Assembly: GCA_045399315.1 (NCBI GenBank)
Contig: DAYVGO010000020.1
Location: forward strand, 1 to 64,000
Direction: 5' to 3'
Origin: Arsenophonus sp045399315
GTDB lineage: Bacteria > Pseudomonadota > Gammaproteobacteria > Enterobacterales > Enterobacteriaceae
DNA length: 64,000 bases
Under the pieces are notes generated by a model. That model did not search any database, was not told the DNA's origin, and saw only the letters and a list, made by a program, of their open reading frames with translations. This document shows, piece by piece, positions 19,175 to 29,080 of the stretch. Made by a program: the position numbers and the translations under genes. How positions within the stretch are numbered: position 1 is the first letter of the stretch; each line of letters starts with the position of its first letter.

Positions 19175-20125
19175 TCATATTTTCTTTATTTCAACACGTA
19201 GCTCTTTTGGTACCTCAAAAACAATATTTTCTTCATGACCGGCAAGTTCGATCATTTCACTCGCACCTAACGCTTTTAAACGTTCAATGACCTGTCGAAC
19301 AAGAATATCCGGTGCAGAAGCACCAGCAGTAAGACCAATGATAGAGATATTTTTCAACCAATGCTCTTGAATATCATCAGCAGCATCAATCAGGTAACCA
19401 GGCTTCCCTGCTCTTTGAGCCAATTCAGCAAGACGATTGGAATTAGAAGAATTTTTAGAGCCTACCACTAGTACAATATCAGCCTTATTGGCCAGTTCAC
19501 GCGCCGCTTCCTGGCGATTAGTTGTCGCATAACAGATATCATCTTTACGTGGCCCGACAATATTTGGAAAACGAGTATTAAGCCCGTCAATAACATGAGC
19601 AGTGTCATCAACGGATAGGGTAGTTTGTGTCATGAAACAGAGGTTATTTTCATCTTTTACTTGTAAATTCCAAACATCCTCTGGCGATTCAACCAAATAC
19701 ATACCACCCGCCGGGTTATTATATTGTCCCATGGTACCTTCAACTTCAGGGTGTCCTACATGACCAATTAAAATCGTTTCTTTACCCTTACGGCTAGCAC
19801 GCGCAACCTCCATATGTACTTTCGTTACCAATGGACAAGTTGCATCAAATAACATAGTCAGATGACGTAACTTAGCTTCTTGTCGGATTGCCTGAGAAAC
19901 ACCATGGGCAGAAAAGATCAAAATAGCACCATCCGGTACCTCAGAAATTTGTTCAATAAAAATTGCACCACGTTGACGCAAATTATCAACCACATAACGG
20001 TTATGGACGACTTCATGCCGCACATAAATTGGAGCACCGTAGAGCACCAAAGCGCGATCAACAATACTAATTGCACGATCAACACCCGCACAGAAACCTC
20101 GAGGATTAGCCAGCAATATTTGCAT
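19175..20125 (-). CDS. ispH: 4-hydroxy-3-methylbut-2-enyl diphosphate reductase
   Basis: IspH is the last enzyme of the non-mevalonate isoprenoid pathway, an iron-sulfur reductase giving IPP and DMAPP. Starting at MQILLANPRGFCAGVDRAI it has 316 residues, exactly the E. coli length; the frame runs 13 codons further upstream but that extension is not part of the family. The three cluster-binding cysteines are seen in GFCAGV, DATCPLVTK and DDICYATTNRQ. The start overlaps the fkpB stop by about 20 bases, as expected for the tail of the ribF-ileS-lspA-fkpB-ispH operon. Confidence 0.97.
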   Translation of the reverse strand: MQILLANPRGFCAGVDRAISIVDRALVLYGAPIYVRHEVVHNRYVVDNLRQRGAIFIEQISEVPDGAILIFSAHGVSQAIRQEAKLRHLTMLFDATCPLVTKVHMEVARASRKGKETILIGHVGHPEVEGTMGQYNNPAGGMYLVESPEDVWNLQVKDENNLCFMTQTTLSVDDTAHVIDGLNTRFPNIVGPRKDDICYATTNRQEAARELANKADIVLVVGSKNSSNSNRLAELAQRAGKPGYLIDAADDIQEHWLKNISIIGLTAGASAPDILVRQVIERLKALGASEMIELAGHEENIVFEVPKELRVEIKKI

Positions 20126-20576
20126 TTGATCCCTCCCATTTCGGGTTAATTTCCACCACTTCAATGTTAAAAATGATGTTGTGAACTGCTAACGGGTGAT
20201 TAAAATCAACAGTGATAGATTCTTCCGCCACCACTTTTACCATACCCAGCATCTCACTGCCGTTTATCGCCGTAAATGAGATGATAGAACCCACTTCTGG
20301 TATACCGATATGAATAAAATCCTCTAGCTTGAAATATTGGATCATATCCGGGTTAGATTTACCAAAAACTTCTTCACCAGCTAAAGTAAACGTTTTTTTC
20401 TCACCAACACTTAAACCCATTAGTTGTTTTTCAAGTGCTAGCGAGAGGCTTTTATCGCCAAGGCGAAAAAGTACCGGTTTGCCCTGATTATAAGATGAAT
20501 CAGCAATTGAACCATCTTCTAATTTCATCGTGAAATGCAGTAACACAGTACTATCTGCTTGTACTAACGTTAACAT
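20106..20576 (-). CDS. fkpB: FKBP-type peptidyl-prolyl isomerase
   Basis: FkpB (SlpA-like) is a small cytosolic proline isomerase and chaperone. The protein has 156 residues (149 in E. coli). The isomerase domain opens with STVLLHFTMKLEDGSIADSS; the inserted-flap domain includes EVFGKSNPDMIQYF, and the fold closes with VDFNHPLAVHNIIFNIEVVEI, with the typical DFNHPLA. The C-terminus is a little longer than usual and overlaps ispH. It lies between lspA and ispH in the conserved operon order. Confidence 0.95.
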   Translation of the reverse strand: MLTLVQADSTVLLHFTMKLEDGSIADSSYNQGKPVLFRLGDKSLSLALEKQLMGLSVGEKKTFTLAGEEVFGKSNPDMIQYFKLEDFIHIGIPEVGSIISFTAINGSEMLGMVKVVAEESITVDFNHPLAVHNIIFNIEVVEINPKWEGSNANIAG

Positions 20577-20637
20577 GACAATAAAAACCTATTGTTAGAA
20601 ATAAATTAATCTGTTATCAACATAAACGAACAATATA

Positions 20638-21138
20638 CTAACGTTCACTCGCTTTCTGATCAGAATTGATAAAGCTTTCTAGAATGATTAGTGCAGCACC
20701 GATACAGATCACCATATCAGCAATGTTAAATGTTGGCCAATGCCAATCACCCACATAAAAATCAATAAAGTCGACCACAAAACCATGGACTAAGCGATCA
20801 CACAAATTTCCTAATGCTCCACCAATAACTAATGCATAAGCAATGTTACTCAATTTTTTGCTAACGCTCTGACAATACATCATCACAATAAGTACTACAC
20901 AAATGACAATCGCGACAATGGCAAAGAACCAACGTTGCCAACCGCCTTTATCTGCGAGAAAACTAAATGCAGCACCAGAATTTTGAGCATAAGCCAAATT
21001 GAAATAAGGCATCAAAGGTATCGACTCATATAATTGAAAATTATTCAAAATGAGTTGTTTACTACCAAGATCAATAATTAATACCACAACCGTTAACCAT
21101 AACCAGCGTAAGCCAGTAGAGCAAATAGAATTTTTCAT
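20638..21138 (-). CDS. lspA: Lipoprotein signal peptidase (SPase II)
   Basis: LspA cleaves the signal peptide of prolipoproteins in the inner membrane after lipid attachment. It has 166 residues (164 in E. coli) and four hydrophobic segments. The catalytic aspartates lie in GNLCDRLVHGFVVDFIDFY and WPTFNIADMVICIG; the conserved NxGAAFSFL motif reads AQNSGAAFSFLAD. The ATG overlaps the ileS stop (TAATG), so translation is coupled. No defect is visible. Confidence 0.97.
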   Translation of the reverse strand: MKNSICSTGLRWLWLTVVVLIIDLGSKQLILNNFQLYESIPLMPYFNLAYAQNSGAAFSFLADKGGWQRWFFAIVAIVICVVLIVMMYCQSVSKKLSNIAYALVIGGALGNLCDRLVHGFVVDFIDFYVGDWHWPTFNIADMVICIGAALIILESFINSDQKASER

Positions 21139-23954
21139 TAGGCAAACTTACGTATTTCACCGTTACCGGCTACATTAGTAACACAGCGGCCGCATAATTC
21201 TGCATACTCCGCCTCCCGACCAATATCTGTCGCATAATGCCAACAACGAGGACATTTATTACCTTCCGCCTTGTGGAAAGCAATTTTCAATCCACTCAGT
21301 TCACTGTTCTGTGCTTGAACTGGCGCCTGTACAATATCAATCACTTTAGCTTGTGAGGTTAATAATACAAAACGTAACTCATCATCTAAGCGATTAAGTA
21401 TTTCAGTAAGTTCTGTATCCGCATATAAAATTACTGCAGCTTCTAACGAGCTACAGATAAGTTTGTCTGCGCGAGCTTGTTCAAGGACTTTATTAACCTC
21501 ACTACGGATAATTAGTAGCTTATCCCAAAATTCATCATTAAGCGGCTCATTATCATCCAAACCAAACAAGCCTTCATAATATTCCTCAGTAAATACATAT
21601 TTGGCATGCTTACCTGGCAACTCCTGCCAAATTTCATCGGCCGTAAAAGAAAGGATTGGCGCAATCCACCGTACCAATGCCTCTACTATATGGAATAAGG
21701 CGGTTTGACAACTACGACGAGCCAAATTATCACTTTTGACAGTATATTGACGATCTTTAATAATATCTAAATAGAAAGATCCCATTTCGACCGAACAAAA
21801 CTGCATCAGACGCTGAACAACTGCATGGAAATCATAGTTAGCATAATGCGTTGCAATTTCCGCTTGAGCGGCTTTAGCACGCCCTACAGCCCAACGATCT
21901 AAGACTACCATTTCTTGCGGTTTAACTTGATGCAAATCCGGGTCAAAGCCATTCAAATTTGCTAATAAAAAACGAGCTGTATTACGAATACGCCGATAGC
22001 TATCAGCAGAACGTTTTAAGATTTCATTTGAGACAGCAATTTCGCTGGTATAATCGGTTGAAGCAACCCATAACCGTAGAATATCAGCACCTAAATCATT
22101 CATTACATCTTGTGGACTAACGGTATTCCCCAGCGATTTTGACATCTTACGACCTTGCCCATCAACTGTAAAACCGTGGGTTAATACTTCTCGATAAGGA
22201 GCTTTTCCCTTCATCGCTGTCGATAGCATTAGAGACGACATAAACCAACCACGATGCTGATCAGAACCTTCCAAATACATATCAGCAGAATGACCTTTAA
22301 ATTCAGGGCGAAGATCTACTACAGCATAATAAGTTGAACCAGAATCAAACCAAACGTCAAGCGTATCTGAGACTTTAACATAATCAGCTGCATCATTGCC
22401 TAATAAAGCAATAGGATCAAGATCCCACCACGCCTGGATACCCGATTTTTCTACATGTTTAGCAACTTCTTCAATCAGTTCTAATGTACGTGGATGTAAT
22501 TCTTCTGTCTGCTTATGTACGAATAATGCCATTGGCATACCCCACGCACGCTGACGAGAAATACACCAATCCGGACGATTTGCAACCATAGATTCAATTC
22601 GACTCTGCCCCCACTCTGGGATCCATTTAACACCTTGGATCTCTTTTACTGATTGTTCACGTAAACCATTTTTTTCCATACTAATAAACCACTGGGGTGT
22701 AGCACGAAAAATAACCGGTGTTTTATGCCGCCAGCAACAAGGATAACTATGCTGTAATATTTCTTTATGCAGCAGTACACCTTTTGCAGCTAAAAGTTCG
22801 ATAATTAACTCATTGGTTTTAAATACAAAAACCCCATCCAAACCAGGATAGGTATTGGGTAAATAACAGCCATTTGGCCCAACTGGATTTGCTATCTCAA
22901 GTTTATATTTCTGACCAACAATATAATCTTCAGGGCCATGACCAGGTGCAATATGTACAACCCCGCTACCAGCGTCTAAAGTAACATGATCACCTAAAAC
23001 AACAGGCACATCGAAATTCATAAATGGGTGATGAAAGCGCAGCAATTCCAATTCTGAACCATTGCATTCAGCTAAAATTTGCCACTCTTTTGCTTCAATA
23101 CGCTGCATTACCTCTTCAACAAGCGATTTTGCCAAAATCAAGCATTCAAAATTATTGATTTTTACTAATTGATATGTCAATTCAGCGTTAACCGCAATAG
23201 CACGATTGGCCGGTAGCGTCCAGGGGGTTGTTGTCCAGATCACTGCAGAAACAGGCAAAGTTGACGATTTTATGCCAAATTTACTATAAATATCGGTAGC
23301 ATCAACCGCACTAAAGCGTACATCAATGGAAGGTGATGATTTATCATAATATTCAACTTCAGCCTCCGCTAAGGAAGAACCACAAGCTGTACACCAGTGA
23401 ACTGGCTTAACACCTTTTACTAAATGACCATTCTCAATCACTTTACCTAACGCACGAATAATATTAGCTTCGGTATCAAAATCCATGGTTAAATAAGGCT
23501 TATCCCAGTCACCAAGTACACCCATTCTAATAAAATCAGCTTTCTGGCCTTCAATTTGTTGTTTGGCATATTTGCGACATTCTTCACGAAACTCAGCTTC
23601 CAAAATCTTATCTCCTGGTTTACCTATGATTTGTTCAACTTTATGTTCAATCGGTAAACCGTGGCAATCCCAACCAGGAATATATGGCGAATCAAACCCA
23701 GCCAACCCTTTAGATTTAATAATAATATCTTTGAGAATTTTATTAACTGAGTGACCAATATGAAGACTACCATTAGCATAAGGGGGACCATCATGCAGTA
23801 TAAACACCTGTTTACCTGTTTTGGCCTGACGAATAGCTTGATACAAACCTTCCTTGTACCAACGGGCTAACATTTGTGGTTCTCGTTTAGCGAGATCACC
23901 ACGCATAGGGAACCCTGTTTGCGGTAAATTCAGGGTATTTTTATAGTCACTCAT
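21138..23954 (-). CDS. ileS: Isoleucyl-tRNA synthetase
   Basis: IleS charges tRNA-Ile. At 938 residues it equals the E. coli enzyme. The class I HIGH signature is in PPYANGSLHIGHSVNK near residue 60; the KMSKS loop is in GQGRKMSKSLGNTVSP near residue 600; the editing domain holds WTTTPWTLPANRAIAVN. The C-terminal zinc site is intact as CPRCWHY and LCGRCV. It follows ribF by 38 bases. With threonine synthesis dead, isoleucine probably comes from the host, so the enzyme remains essential. Confidence 0.98.
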   Translation of the reverse strand: MSDYKNTLNLPQTGFPMRGDLAKREPQMLARWYKEGLYQAIRQAKTGKQVFILHDGPPYANGSLHIGHSVNKILKDIIIKSKGLAGFDSPYIPGWDCHGLPIEHKVEQIIGKPGDKILEAEFREECRKYAKQQIEGQKADFIRMGVLGDWDKPYLTMDFDTEANIIRALGKVIENGHLVKGVKPVHWCTACGSSLAEAEVEYYDKSSPSIDVRFSAVDATDIYSKFGIKSSTLPVSAVIWTTTPWTLPANRAIAVNAELTYQLVKINNFECLILAKSLVEEVMQRIEAKEWQILAECNGSELELLRFHHPFMNFDVPVVLGDHVTLDAGSGVVHIAPGHGPEDYIVGQKYKLEIANPVGPNGCYLPNTYPGLDGVFVFKTNELIIELLAAKGVLLHKEILQHSYPCCWRHKTPVIFRATPQWFISMEKNGLREQSVKEIQGVKWIPEWGQSRIESMVANRPDWCISRQRAWGMPMALFVHKQTEELHPRTLELIEEVAKHVEKSGIQAWWDLDPIALLGNDAADYVKVSDTLDVWFDSGSTYYAVVDLRPEFKGHSADMYLEGSDQHRGWFMSSLMLSTAMKGKAPYREVLTHGFTVDGQGRKMSKSLGNTVSPQDVMNDLGADILRLWVASTDYTSEIAVSNEILKRSADSYRRIRNTARFLLANLNGFDPDLHQVKPQEMVVLDRWAVGRAKAAQAEIATHYANYDFHAVVQRLMQFCSVEMGSFYLDIIKDRQYTVKSDNLARRSCQTALFHIVEALVRWIAPILSFTADEIWQELPGKHAKYVFTEEYYEGLFGLDDNEPLNDEFWDKLLIIRSEVNKVLEQARADKLICSSLEAAVILYADTELTEILNRLDDELRFVLLTSQAKVIDIVQAPVQAQNSELSGLKIAFHKAEGNKCPRCWHYATDIGREAEYAELCGRCVTNVAGNGEIRKFA

Positions 23955-23992
23955 TTAGATTCTCAGTTCCAGTTTTTTGCTAAATATCTTAA

Positions 23993-24922
23993 TTATGACG
24001 ACTGAAAGAATTGTCTTGCAGCCATTATATCCTTACCGATTTGCTGTCTTAATGCATCAATAGAAGCAAATCGCTGCTCGTTGCGCAATTTTTTACGCAG
24101 TACAACATCAATATGACGTCCATATATATTCATGCGAACATCAATCAAATGAACTTCAATTTGCTGATCTACCCCATTTACAGTCGGGCGTGTACCAATA
24201 TTGGCAACAGCTTGTAATGGTTTATTAGTTAAACCATATACTTCTACCACATACACACCTTTAACTGGCATAACCAAACATTTAAAAGGTATATTTGCTG
24301 TCGGAAAACCAATAGCGTTACCAAGCTGGCGGCCATGAACTACTCGACCACTTAACCGATAGGGATGTCCCATAAGATTCTCAGCAAGGGTAAGATTATC
24401 ACTTAATAACGCTTGCCTGACAGCAGTACTACTAACTCGCTGTCCTGCATCACAAAAACTTTCGGTATTGGCTACCTGGAAACCATATTGTTCACCGGCT
24501 TCAGAGAGATATTTAAAATCCCCTTGTCTATCTTTGCCAAAGCGAAAATCATCACCGATAGCCAAAAATTTAACACCCAGTTTTTTAACCAGCAATTGTA
24601 AAACAAAAGTTTGTGGTGTTAATGAAGCAAATGTGTGATTAAATTTAACACATAATAAATAATCAACTCCGTATTCGGCAAAGTATTTTATCTTATCACG
24701 TAAACGTGTTAAACGTGCTGGTGCATTGGCAGCCAAAAAAAATTCCAATGGTTGAAGTTCAAAAATCATGACCATAGTTGGCAATCCAAAGCGCTGACTT
24801 TGTTGTTTTAAATGTTTCAATAACGCCTGATGCCCCCGATGAACAGCATCAAAATTGCCAATAGTCAACACACAACTATGATGATGTGCTCGAATATTAT
24901 GTATACCACGAACTAACTTCAT
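23993..24922 (-). CDS. ribF: Bifunctional riboflavin kinase/FAD synthetase
   Basis: RibF phosphorylates riboflavin to FMN and adenylates FMN to FAD. The protein has 309 residues (313 in E. coli). The N-terminal adenylyltransferase carries GDDFRFGKDRQGDF and STAVRQALL; the C-terminal kinase has IGFPTANIPF and VANIGTRPTVNG, with RKKLRNEQRFAS near the end. One oddity is the nucleotide-binding motif: GNFDAVHRGH replaces the nearly invariant GxFDGxHxGH, so residue 26 is Ala instead of Gly. Whether this lowers activity is unknown. It leads the ribF-ileS-lspA-fkpB-ispH cluster and is divergent from rpsT, as in E. coli. Confidence 0.96.
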   Translation of the reverse strand: MKLVRGIHNIRAHHHSCVLTIGNFDAVHRGHQALLKHLKQQSQRFGLPTMVMIFELQPLEFFLAANAPARLTRLRDKIKYFAEYGVDYLLCVKFNHTFASLTPQTFVLQLLVKKLGVKFLAIGDDFRFGKDRQGDFKYLSEAGEQYGFQVANTESFCDAGQRVSSTAVRQALLSDNLTLAENLMGHPYRLSGRVVHGRQLGNAIGFPTANIPFKCLVMPVKGVYVVEVYGLTNKPLQAVANIGTRPTVNGVDQQIEVHLIDVRMNIYGRHIDVVLRKKLRNEQRFASIDALRQQIGKDIMAARQFFQSS

Positions 24923-25179
24923 AATCGGCTCAATATATTAAAAATTGCTCGATTATACCGCTTACTATGTTCAAGGTTAAGTCAGGATTTGATTAATATT
25001 TATAACAAAGTTAATAAATTCTCGTTTGTCAGCCAGGAAATATTTAATCTAGCCACTTTTCTACAAATTCATCTTGTTTTTCGCATATAAAACTGTATTC
25101 TCACTCACTAAACTGATAAAATCTTAGTTCATCACAACAGATCGCATTGCTGTACACGACGCTTATTTACACAAATTCA
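24923..25179. other. Intergenic between ribF and rpsT promoter
   Basis: This stretch holds no gene. It should contain the ribF promoter, which I could not place. Confidence 0.5.
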
Positions 25180-25208
25180 TTGACAAATGAAGGCTAAAAA
25201 GGCATATT
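25180..25208 (+). promoter_or_regulatory. Sigma-70 promoter of rpsT
   Basis: A perfect -35 TTGACA is separated by 17 bases from CATATT, a fair -10. The rpsT start lies 51 bases further on. An AAAGGC/GCCTTT hairpin can form in the leader. Confidence 0.6.
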
Positions 25209-25258
25209 CCTCGGCCTTTAGATTGTCCTAGATGAAATAAATATTTGGGAGTTCGAAC

Positions 25259-25519
25259 TTGGCTAATATCAAATCAGCTAAGAAACGTACCATACAATCA
25301 GAGAAACGCCGTCAGCATAATGCTAGCCGCCGTTCTATGGTGCGTACATTTATCAAAAAAGTTTATGCCGCTATCGCTATTGGCGATAAAGAAGCAGCAC
25401 AAAAAGCATTTAACGACATGCAACCTATTGTTGATCGTTATGCTAGCAAGGGCTTGATCCACAAAAATAAGGCTGCACGTCATAAAGCAAATTTAGTGGC
25501 ACAGATCAAATCAATGTAA
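25259..25519 (+). CDS. rpsT: Ribosomal protein S20
   Basis: S20 binds 16S rRNA early in 30S assembly. It is an 86-residue, Lys/Arg/Ala-rich helical protein, starting MANIKSAKKRTIQSEKRRQH as in the family. The start codon is TTG, preceded by GGGAG eight bases upstream. E. coli rpsT also starts with TTG, where the weak start is linked to translational autoregulation, so the same control may be kept here (inference). A strong terminator follows 12 bases after the stop. Confidence 0.97.
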   Translation: MANIKSAKKRTIQSEKRRQHNASRRSMVRTFIKKVYAAIAIGDKEAAQKAFNDMQPIVDRYASKGLIHKNKAARHKANLVAQIKSM

Positions 25520-25530
25520 TTGATTTTGTT

Positions 25531-25557
25531 AAAAAACCGGCTGAAGCCGGTTTTTTT
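25531..25557 (+). terminator. Terminator of rpsT
   Basis: Stem AACCGGCT/AGCCGGTT with a two-base loop is flanked by A-run and T-run, giving a classic intrinsic terminator. The symmetry means it could also stop transcription arriving from nhaR on the minus strand. Confidence 0.93.
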
Positions 25558-25574
25558 ATCACTACTGAAAATGG

Positions 25575-26489
25575 CTATGGCTGTTTATTAAACGTTTGAT
25601 CAAATAAACCAGAAAAATCTTTATTACAGACACGTTGCACTGCTGGATGCTGGATCATACGTTCAGCAAAAATAACATAATATTCTTCTTTTACTTTATC
25701 CATATGGCCAATTTCAACAACTTCATTATCTAAGAAAATCTCATTAGCATATAACGATGGTGCGACGAAGATTGCGTTATGATACATGCCAAATGCTTTC
25801 ATCAAGGCGGCGTCATCAAACTCACCAAGAATTTCTATCTGCAAATTATTATTCTGGATCCAAGAAAGCAGATGACGACCTAACATGGAACGTCGACCAG
25901 GGATCAATAATCGCCGCTCTTCCAGACAAAGTGGAAAAGGTTTCTCAGGTATTGGCTTACGACAGAAAAAACTAACCCCACATTCGCCAAGCTTAACGGA
26001 AAATAGCCCTTCTTGTTGTGATGAATCAACAGGACAATCAGATAAGATCATATCTAATTTATGTTGACTTAATTGCTCTAATAAAAGCTCATGTGTCGAT
26101 TCAAAACAACGTAAATGGATCCGTTCATGCTCAACGATAGCCGTTTCAAGAACACGACTAACTAGCCGTTTAGATAAAGCGTCAGCGACACCAACATCAA
26201 ATAGCAAATTCGATTCACGACTATAATTAACAATATCTTGCATTTCCTGACTTAGCATAAACATTTTATCAGCATAACGAAAAACCAATTGGCCTAACTC
26301 TGAAGGAACCAACCCTCTGCCTTGCCTTTTAAATAATTTACCATTCAAACGTTCTTCTAATGCCTTGATCTGACCTGTTATTGTCTGAGGCGTTAAATAA
26401 AGTTCTTCAGCGGCGCCAACTACGGATCCCTCTTTACAAACATGCCAGAAGTAATAGAGATGATTAAAATTGAGATGCGACATTCTCAT
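25575..26489 (-). CDS. nhaR: LysR-type activator of nhaA
   Basis: NhaR activates nhaA in response to sodium. From ATG at MRMSHLNFNHLYYFWHVC it has 304 residues (301 in E. coli); a TTG eight codons earlier lacks family support, while AGGA precedes the ATG. The N-terminal helix-turn-helix reads GSVVGAAEELYLTPQTITGQ. The effector domain keeps SNLLFDVGVADALSKRLV and LIPGRRSMLG. It lies 60 bases after nhaA in the same direction, the usual arrangement. Confidence 0.95.
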   Translation of the reverse strand: MRMSHLNFNHLYYFWHVCKEGSVVGAAEELYLTPQTITGQIKALEERLNGKLFKRQGRGLVPSELGQLVFRYADKMFMLSQEMQDIVNYSRESNLLFDVGVADALSKRLVSRVLETAIVEHERIHLRCFESTHELLLEQLSQHKLDMILSDCPVDSSQQEGLFSVKLGECGVSFFCRKPIPEKPFPLCLEERRLLIPGRRSMLGRHLLSWIQNNNLQIEILGEFDDAALMKAFGMYHNAIFVAPSLYANEIFLDNEVVEIGHMDKVKEEYYVIFAERMIQHPAVQRVCNKDFSGLFDQTFNKQP

Positions 26490-26551
26490 ATCGATTCCTA
26501 TTAGTACCACCAAAAATACTATTTATTTCAAAATATAACTTAAAAGTAACT

Positions 26552-27745
26552 TTATCTTGCCAGATTAGGCGTTTTAGCGCTATTAGCTTTCTTCGGTAAT
26601 ACACTATTCAATAATAATAATCCTAAGATTGCAGCTAGTGTCGAACCGATTAGAATCCCTAGTCGTGCATAAGTACTAAAATTATCTAAGCCCGCAAATG
26701 CTAAACTTACGATAAAAATTGACATGGTAAAACCAATACCACAAAGTACCGAAACAGCAAATATTTGCTTAACATTAATCTTAGCCGGCAATTTGGCAAC
26801 TCCTAGTTTTAACGCTAGCCAACTAAACAGAAAAATACCCGTTGGTTTGCCAATTAATAAACCTAACGCTACGCCGACCGGTAACGCACTGGCAAGATCG
26901 TTTAGCGTAATACCACTTAATTGTATGCCTGAATTAGTAAAGGCAAATAACGGCAAAATTAAATAAGCAACCCAAGGATGTAAAAAATGTTCTAATTGTT
27001 CAGAAGGCGAATTATTTTTATACCTTTTAAATGGTATCACAAAGCCTACGATGACACCTGCTAATGTGGCATGGATGCCTGATTTTAAAATACACACCCA
27101 TAAGATGATACCAACAAACAAATAAGCAGAAGTATTCTCTACTTTACGCCAATTCATCCATATTAATACTAGGAGAGAAAGTATAGCTAATCCTAATGCC
27201 ATAAGAGAAACAGACTTTGTATAAAATAAAGCAATAATGATAATCACACCAAGATCATCAATAATTGCCAAGGCAAGTAAAAATACTTTTAACTCTGTTG
27301 GTACACGCTTACCTAATAGCGCCATGATGCCCAGTGCAAATGCAATATCGGTGGCAGCTGGGATCGCCCACCCCCGTCGAGCAATGTCATCAGTAGCATT
27401 AAAGAATAGGTATACTATAGCCGGTATTAACATGCCGCCTAGCGCAGCAACAGCTGGGAATATAGCTTTATCACGCCCGGCTAACGAACCTTCTACCAAT
27501 TCTCGTTTAACTTCTAGACCAACAACCAAAAAGAAAATGGCCATTAAGCCATCGTTAATCCACAATAAAAAAGATTTATCAATATCTAATGCACCAATTT
27601 TAATCGCTAGTGGAATATTAAGAAATTGCTGGTAAAGACCTTGTATTGGGCTATTAGCCATAATCAAAGCTAAGATGGCAGCAATAATTAGCAGCACCCC
27701 ACTTGCGGCTTCTAATTTTAAAAATTGTCGTATAATTGCTGTCAT
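26552..27745 (-). CDS. nhaA: Sodium/proton antiporter NhaA
   Basis: NhaA exports sodium in exchange for protons at the inner membrane and sets cytosolic pH and sodium. It has 397 residues (388 in E. coli) with about 12 membrane segments. The two ion-binding aspartates are adjacent in LALAIIDDLGVIIII, and the unwound-helix region ATDIAFALGIMALLG is present. It is first in nhaA-nhaR. The ending PKKANSAKTPNLAR is slightly longer than in E. coli. Confidence 0.96.
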   Translation of the reverse strand: MTAIIRQFLKLEAASGVLLIIAAILALIMANSPIQGLYQQFLNIPLAIKIGALDIDKSFLLWINDGLMAIFFLVVGLEVKRELVEGSLAGRDKAIFPAVAALGGMLIPAIVYLFFNATDDIARRGWAIPAATDIAFALGIMALLGKRVPTELKVFLLALAIIDDLGVIIIIALFYTKSVSLMALGLAILSLLVLIWMNWRKVENTSAYLFVGIILWVCILKSGIHATLAGVIVGFVIPFKRYKNNSPSEQLEHFLHPWVAYLILPLFAFTNSGIQLSGITLNDLASALPVGVALGLLIGKPTGIFLFSWLALKLGVAKLPAKINVKQIFAVSVLCGIGFTMSIFIVSLAFAGLDNFSTYARLGILIGSTLAAILGLLLLNSVLPKKANSAKTPNLAR

Positions 27746-27988
27746 GATTATAACCTCGGTGTTAATTAGAGCAATTAATTTTACGTTAATGTACTAAACT
27801 CGGAAAATCAATTTTTTAGTATAAATAATTCGTATATGCCGAACTATTACAAATAATCTAGACTCTATTTTACCACTTGCTGTTTAAAAATTTTATTAAT
27901 CTGGAAAAATAGTTAGTTCATTTTGCTACCTAAAAAGCAGGTAATAAAAACCATGTTAATTTGCTTTTGATAAAACTCCATGATGTTG

Positions 27989-28801
27989 TTAATAATTTTC
28001 TTGGTTTTTTTGCCAACTAGTTAATTTTGCTGTTGGTTGTGTCTCGACTTTATTATTTGTCTTAAATTTTGGTTTTAATGCAATATCTTGACTTAGTTGT
28101 ATATATGCGCTTGCTATCTCTGCTATTTCATCCTCTGGTGTTAAACGGTAAACTTGCTTAGAAACGATTATATGCTAGTTTTTCTTATCTCTAGTTTCTT
28201 TTATTTCTGATAAGCCCTCATAAGATACTCTGATTCTTGCCGTGCGAATTCTTCCACTAGCTTATTTTCTTTCAGATAAGATTCAATTCGATTTAGCTCT
28301 TTTGCGGTCAAGCCTTGTTCATCATACTGGTATGGTTCTAAGTCTATAACACTAGTTTTTTCTCAATATTTAGCTTTTCATCATCTTTAATTTTGATAAT
28401 TTCTTGATTTATATTTTTATTTATCAGCATAGATTTTAGTTCTATTAAATCACTAATATTTTCAGTTAGTAAGCTACCTAATTCTGTTGTATTTTTTATA
28501 TGCTGAATGCAATCTGTCCACAGCTGCCGAAATTTGATTATATTTGCTACATCTATCTTATCTACATTGACCGCAACAACTTCTCGATTAAAATCACTTT
28601 TAATTCATTCTTGCTTATAGAACAACACTGAATTTTAGCCGCCGCAATCAATTTCTTATTAATTTTATAGTCGGCATTATGTTTTTTAGCTTCAGATTGC
28701 AATCCATTAATTAATTCTTTTTTCAAATAATGTTCGCAATTTTGCTCCGTTATCACTGCCTTGTGAAAAGAAAACTGTCTAAACGAATTTCTAATACTCA
28801 T
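27989..28801 (-). pseudogene. Unrecognised protein gene in several frames (probable pseudogene)
   Basis: I do not recognise this family. An ATG at 28801 (or TTG at 28807) opens MSIRNSFRQFSFHKAVITEQ for 79 codons. Near 28590 a second frame continues with DVANIIKFRQLWTDCIQHI and LLTENISDLIELKSML. Near 28365, at a poly-A run, a third continues with LEPYQYDEQGLTAKELNRIE and LKENKLVEEFARQESEYLMR. A last piece reads SKQVYRLTPEDEIAEIASAY and ends TSWQKNQENY. All pieces are charged, helix-prone and in order, so one ancestral protein of about 265 residues is likely. It is more AT-rich than its neighbours and has no counterpart between dnaJ and nhaA in E. coli, which suggests acquisition. A horizontally acquired effector or plasmid gene is possible, but nothing proves this. 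Confidence 0.6.
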
Positions 28802-28807
28802 TTCCAA

Positions 28808-29080
28808 ACGATGTTGACATAACTATTCTATTTCCTATCCAATAAATTAATTAAAATTAAACTAAATTGTATAGAAAATTCTGTTAAGCTCACGTTTAAT
28901 TTACTGAAATTAACTTAATTTATTTTTTAAAAAATTAACCAGAAAATTTGTATAAAATCAGCAAAATTAAAAATTTTAACCTAACTAAAATAAATCCCAT
29001 TAATTATTACTTTTATAAAAAATCTTAGTTATCTTTTTTATTGTTAAAATCAAATTGAATAATATTATTTTCAGGCAATA
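28808..29080. other. AT-rich intergenic
   Basis: No coding frame or structure seen apart from the dnaJ terminator that follows. Confidence 0.5.

Noticed and set aside
27237..27635. 132-codon open frame on the plus strand across nhaA.
   Set aside because: It is antisense to nhaA with low-complexity Ser/Asn composition, typical of shadow frames.
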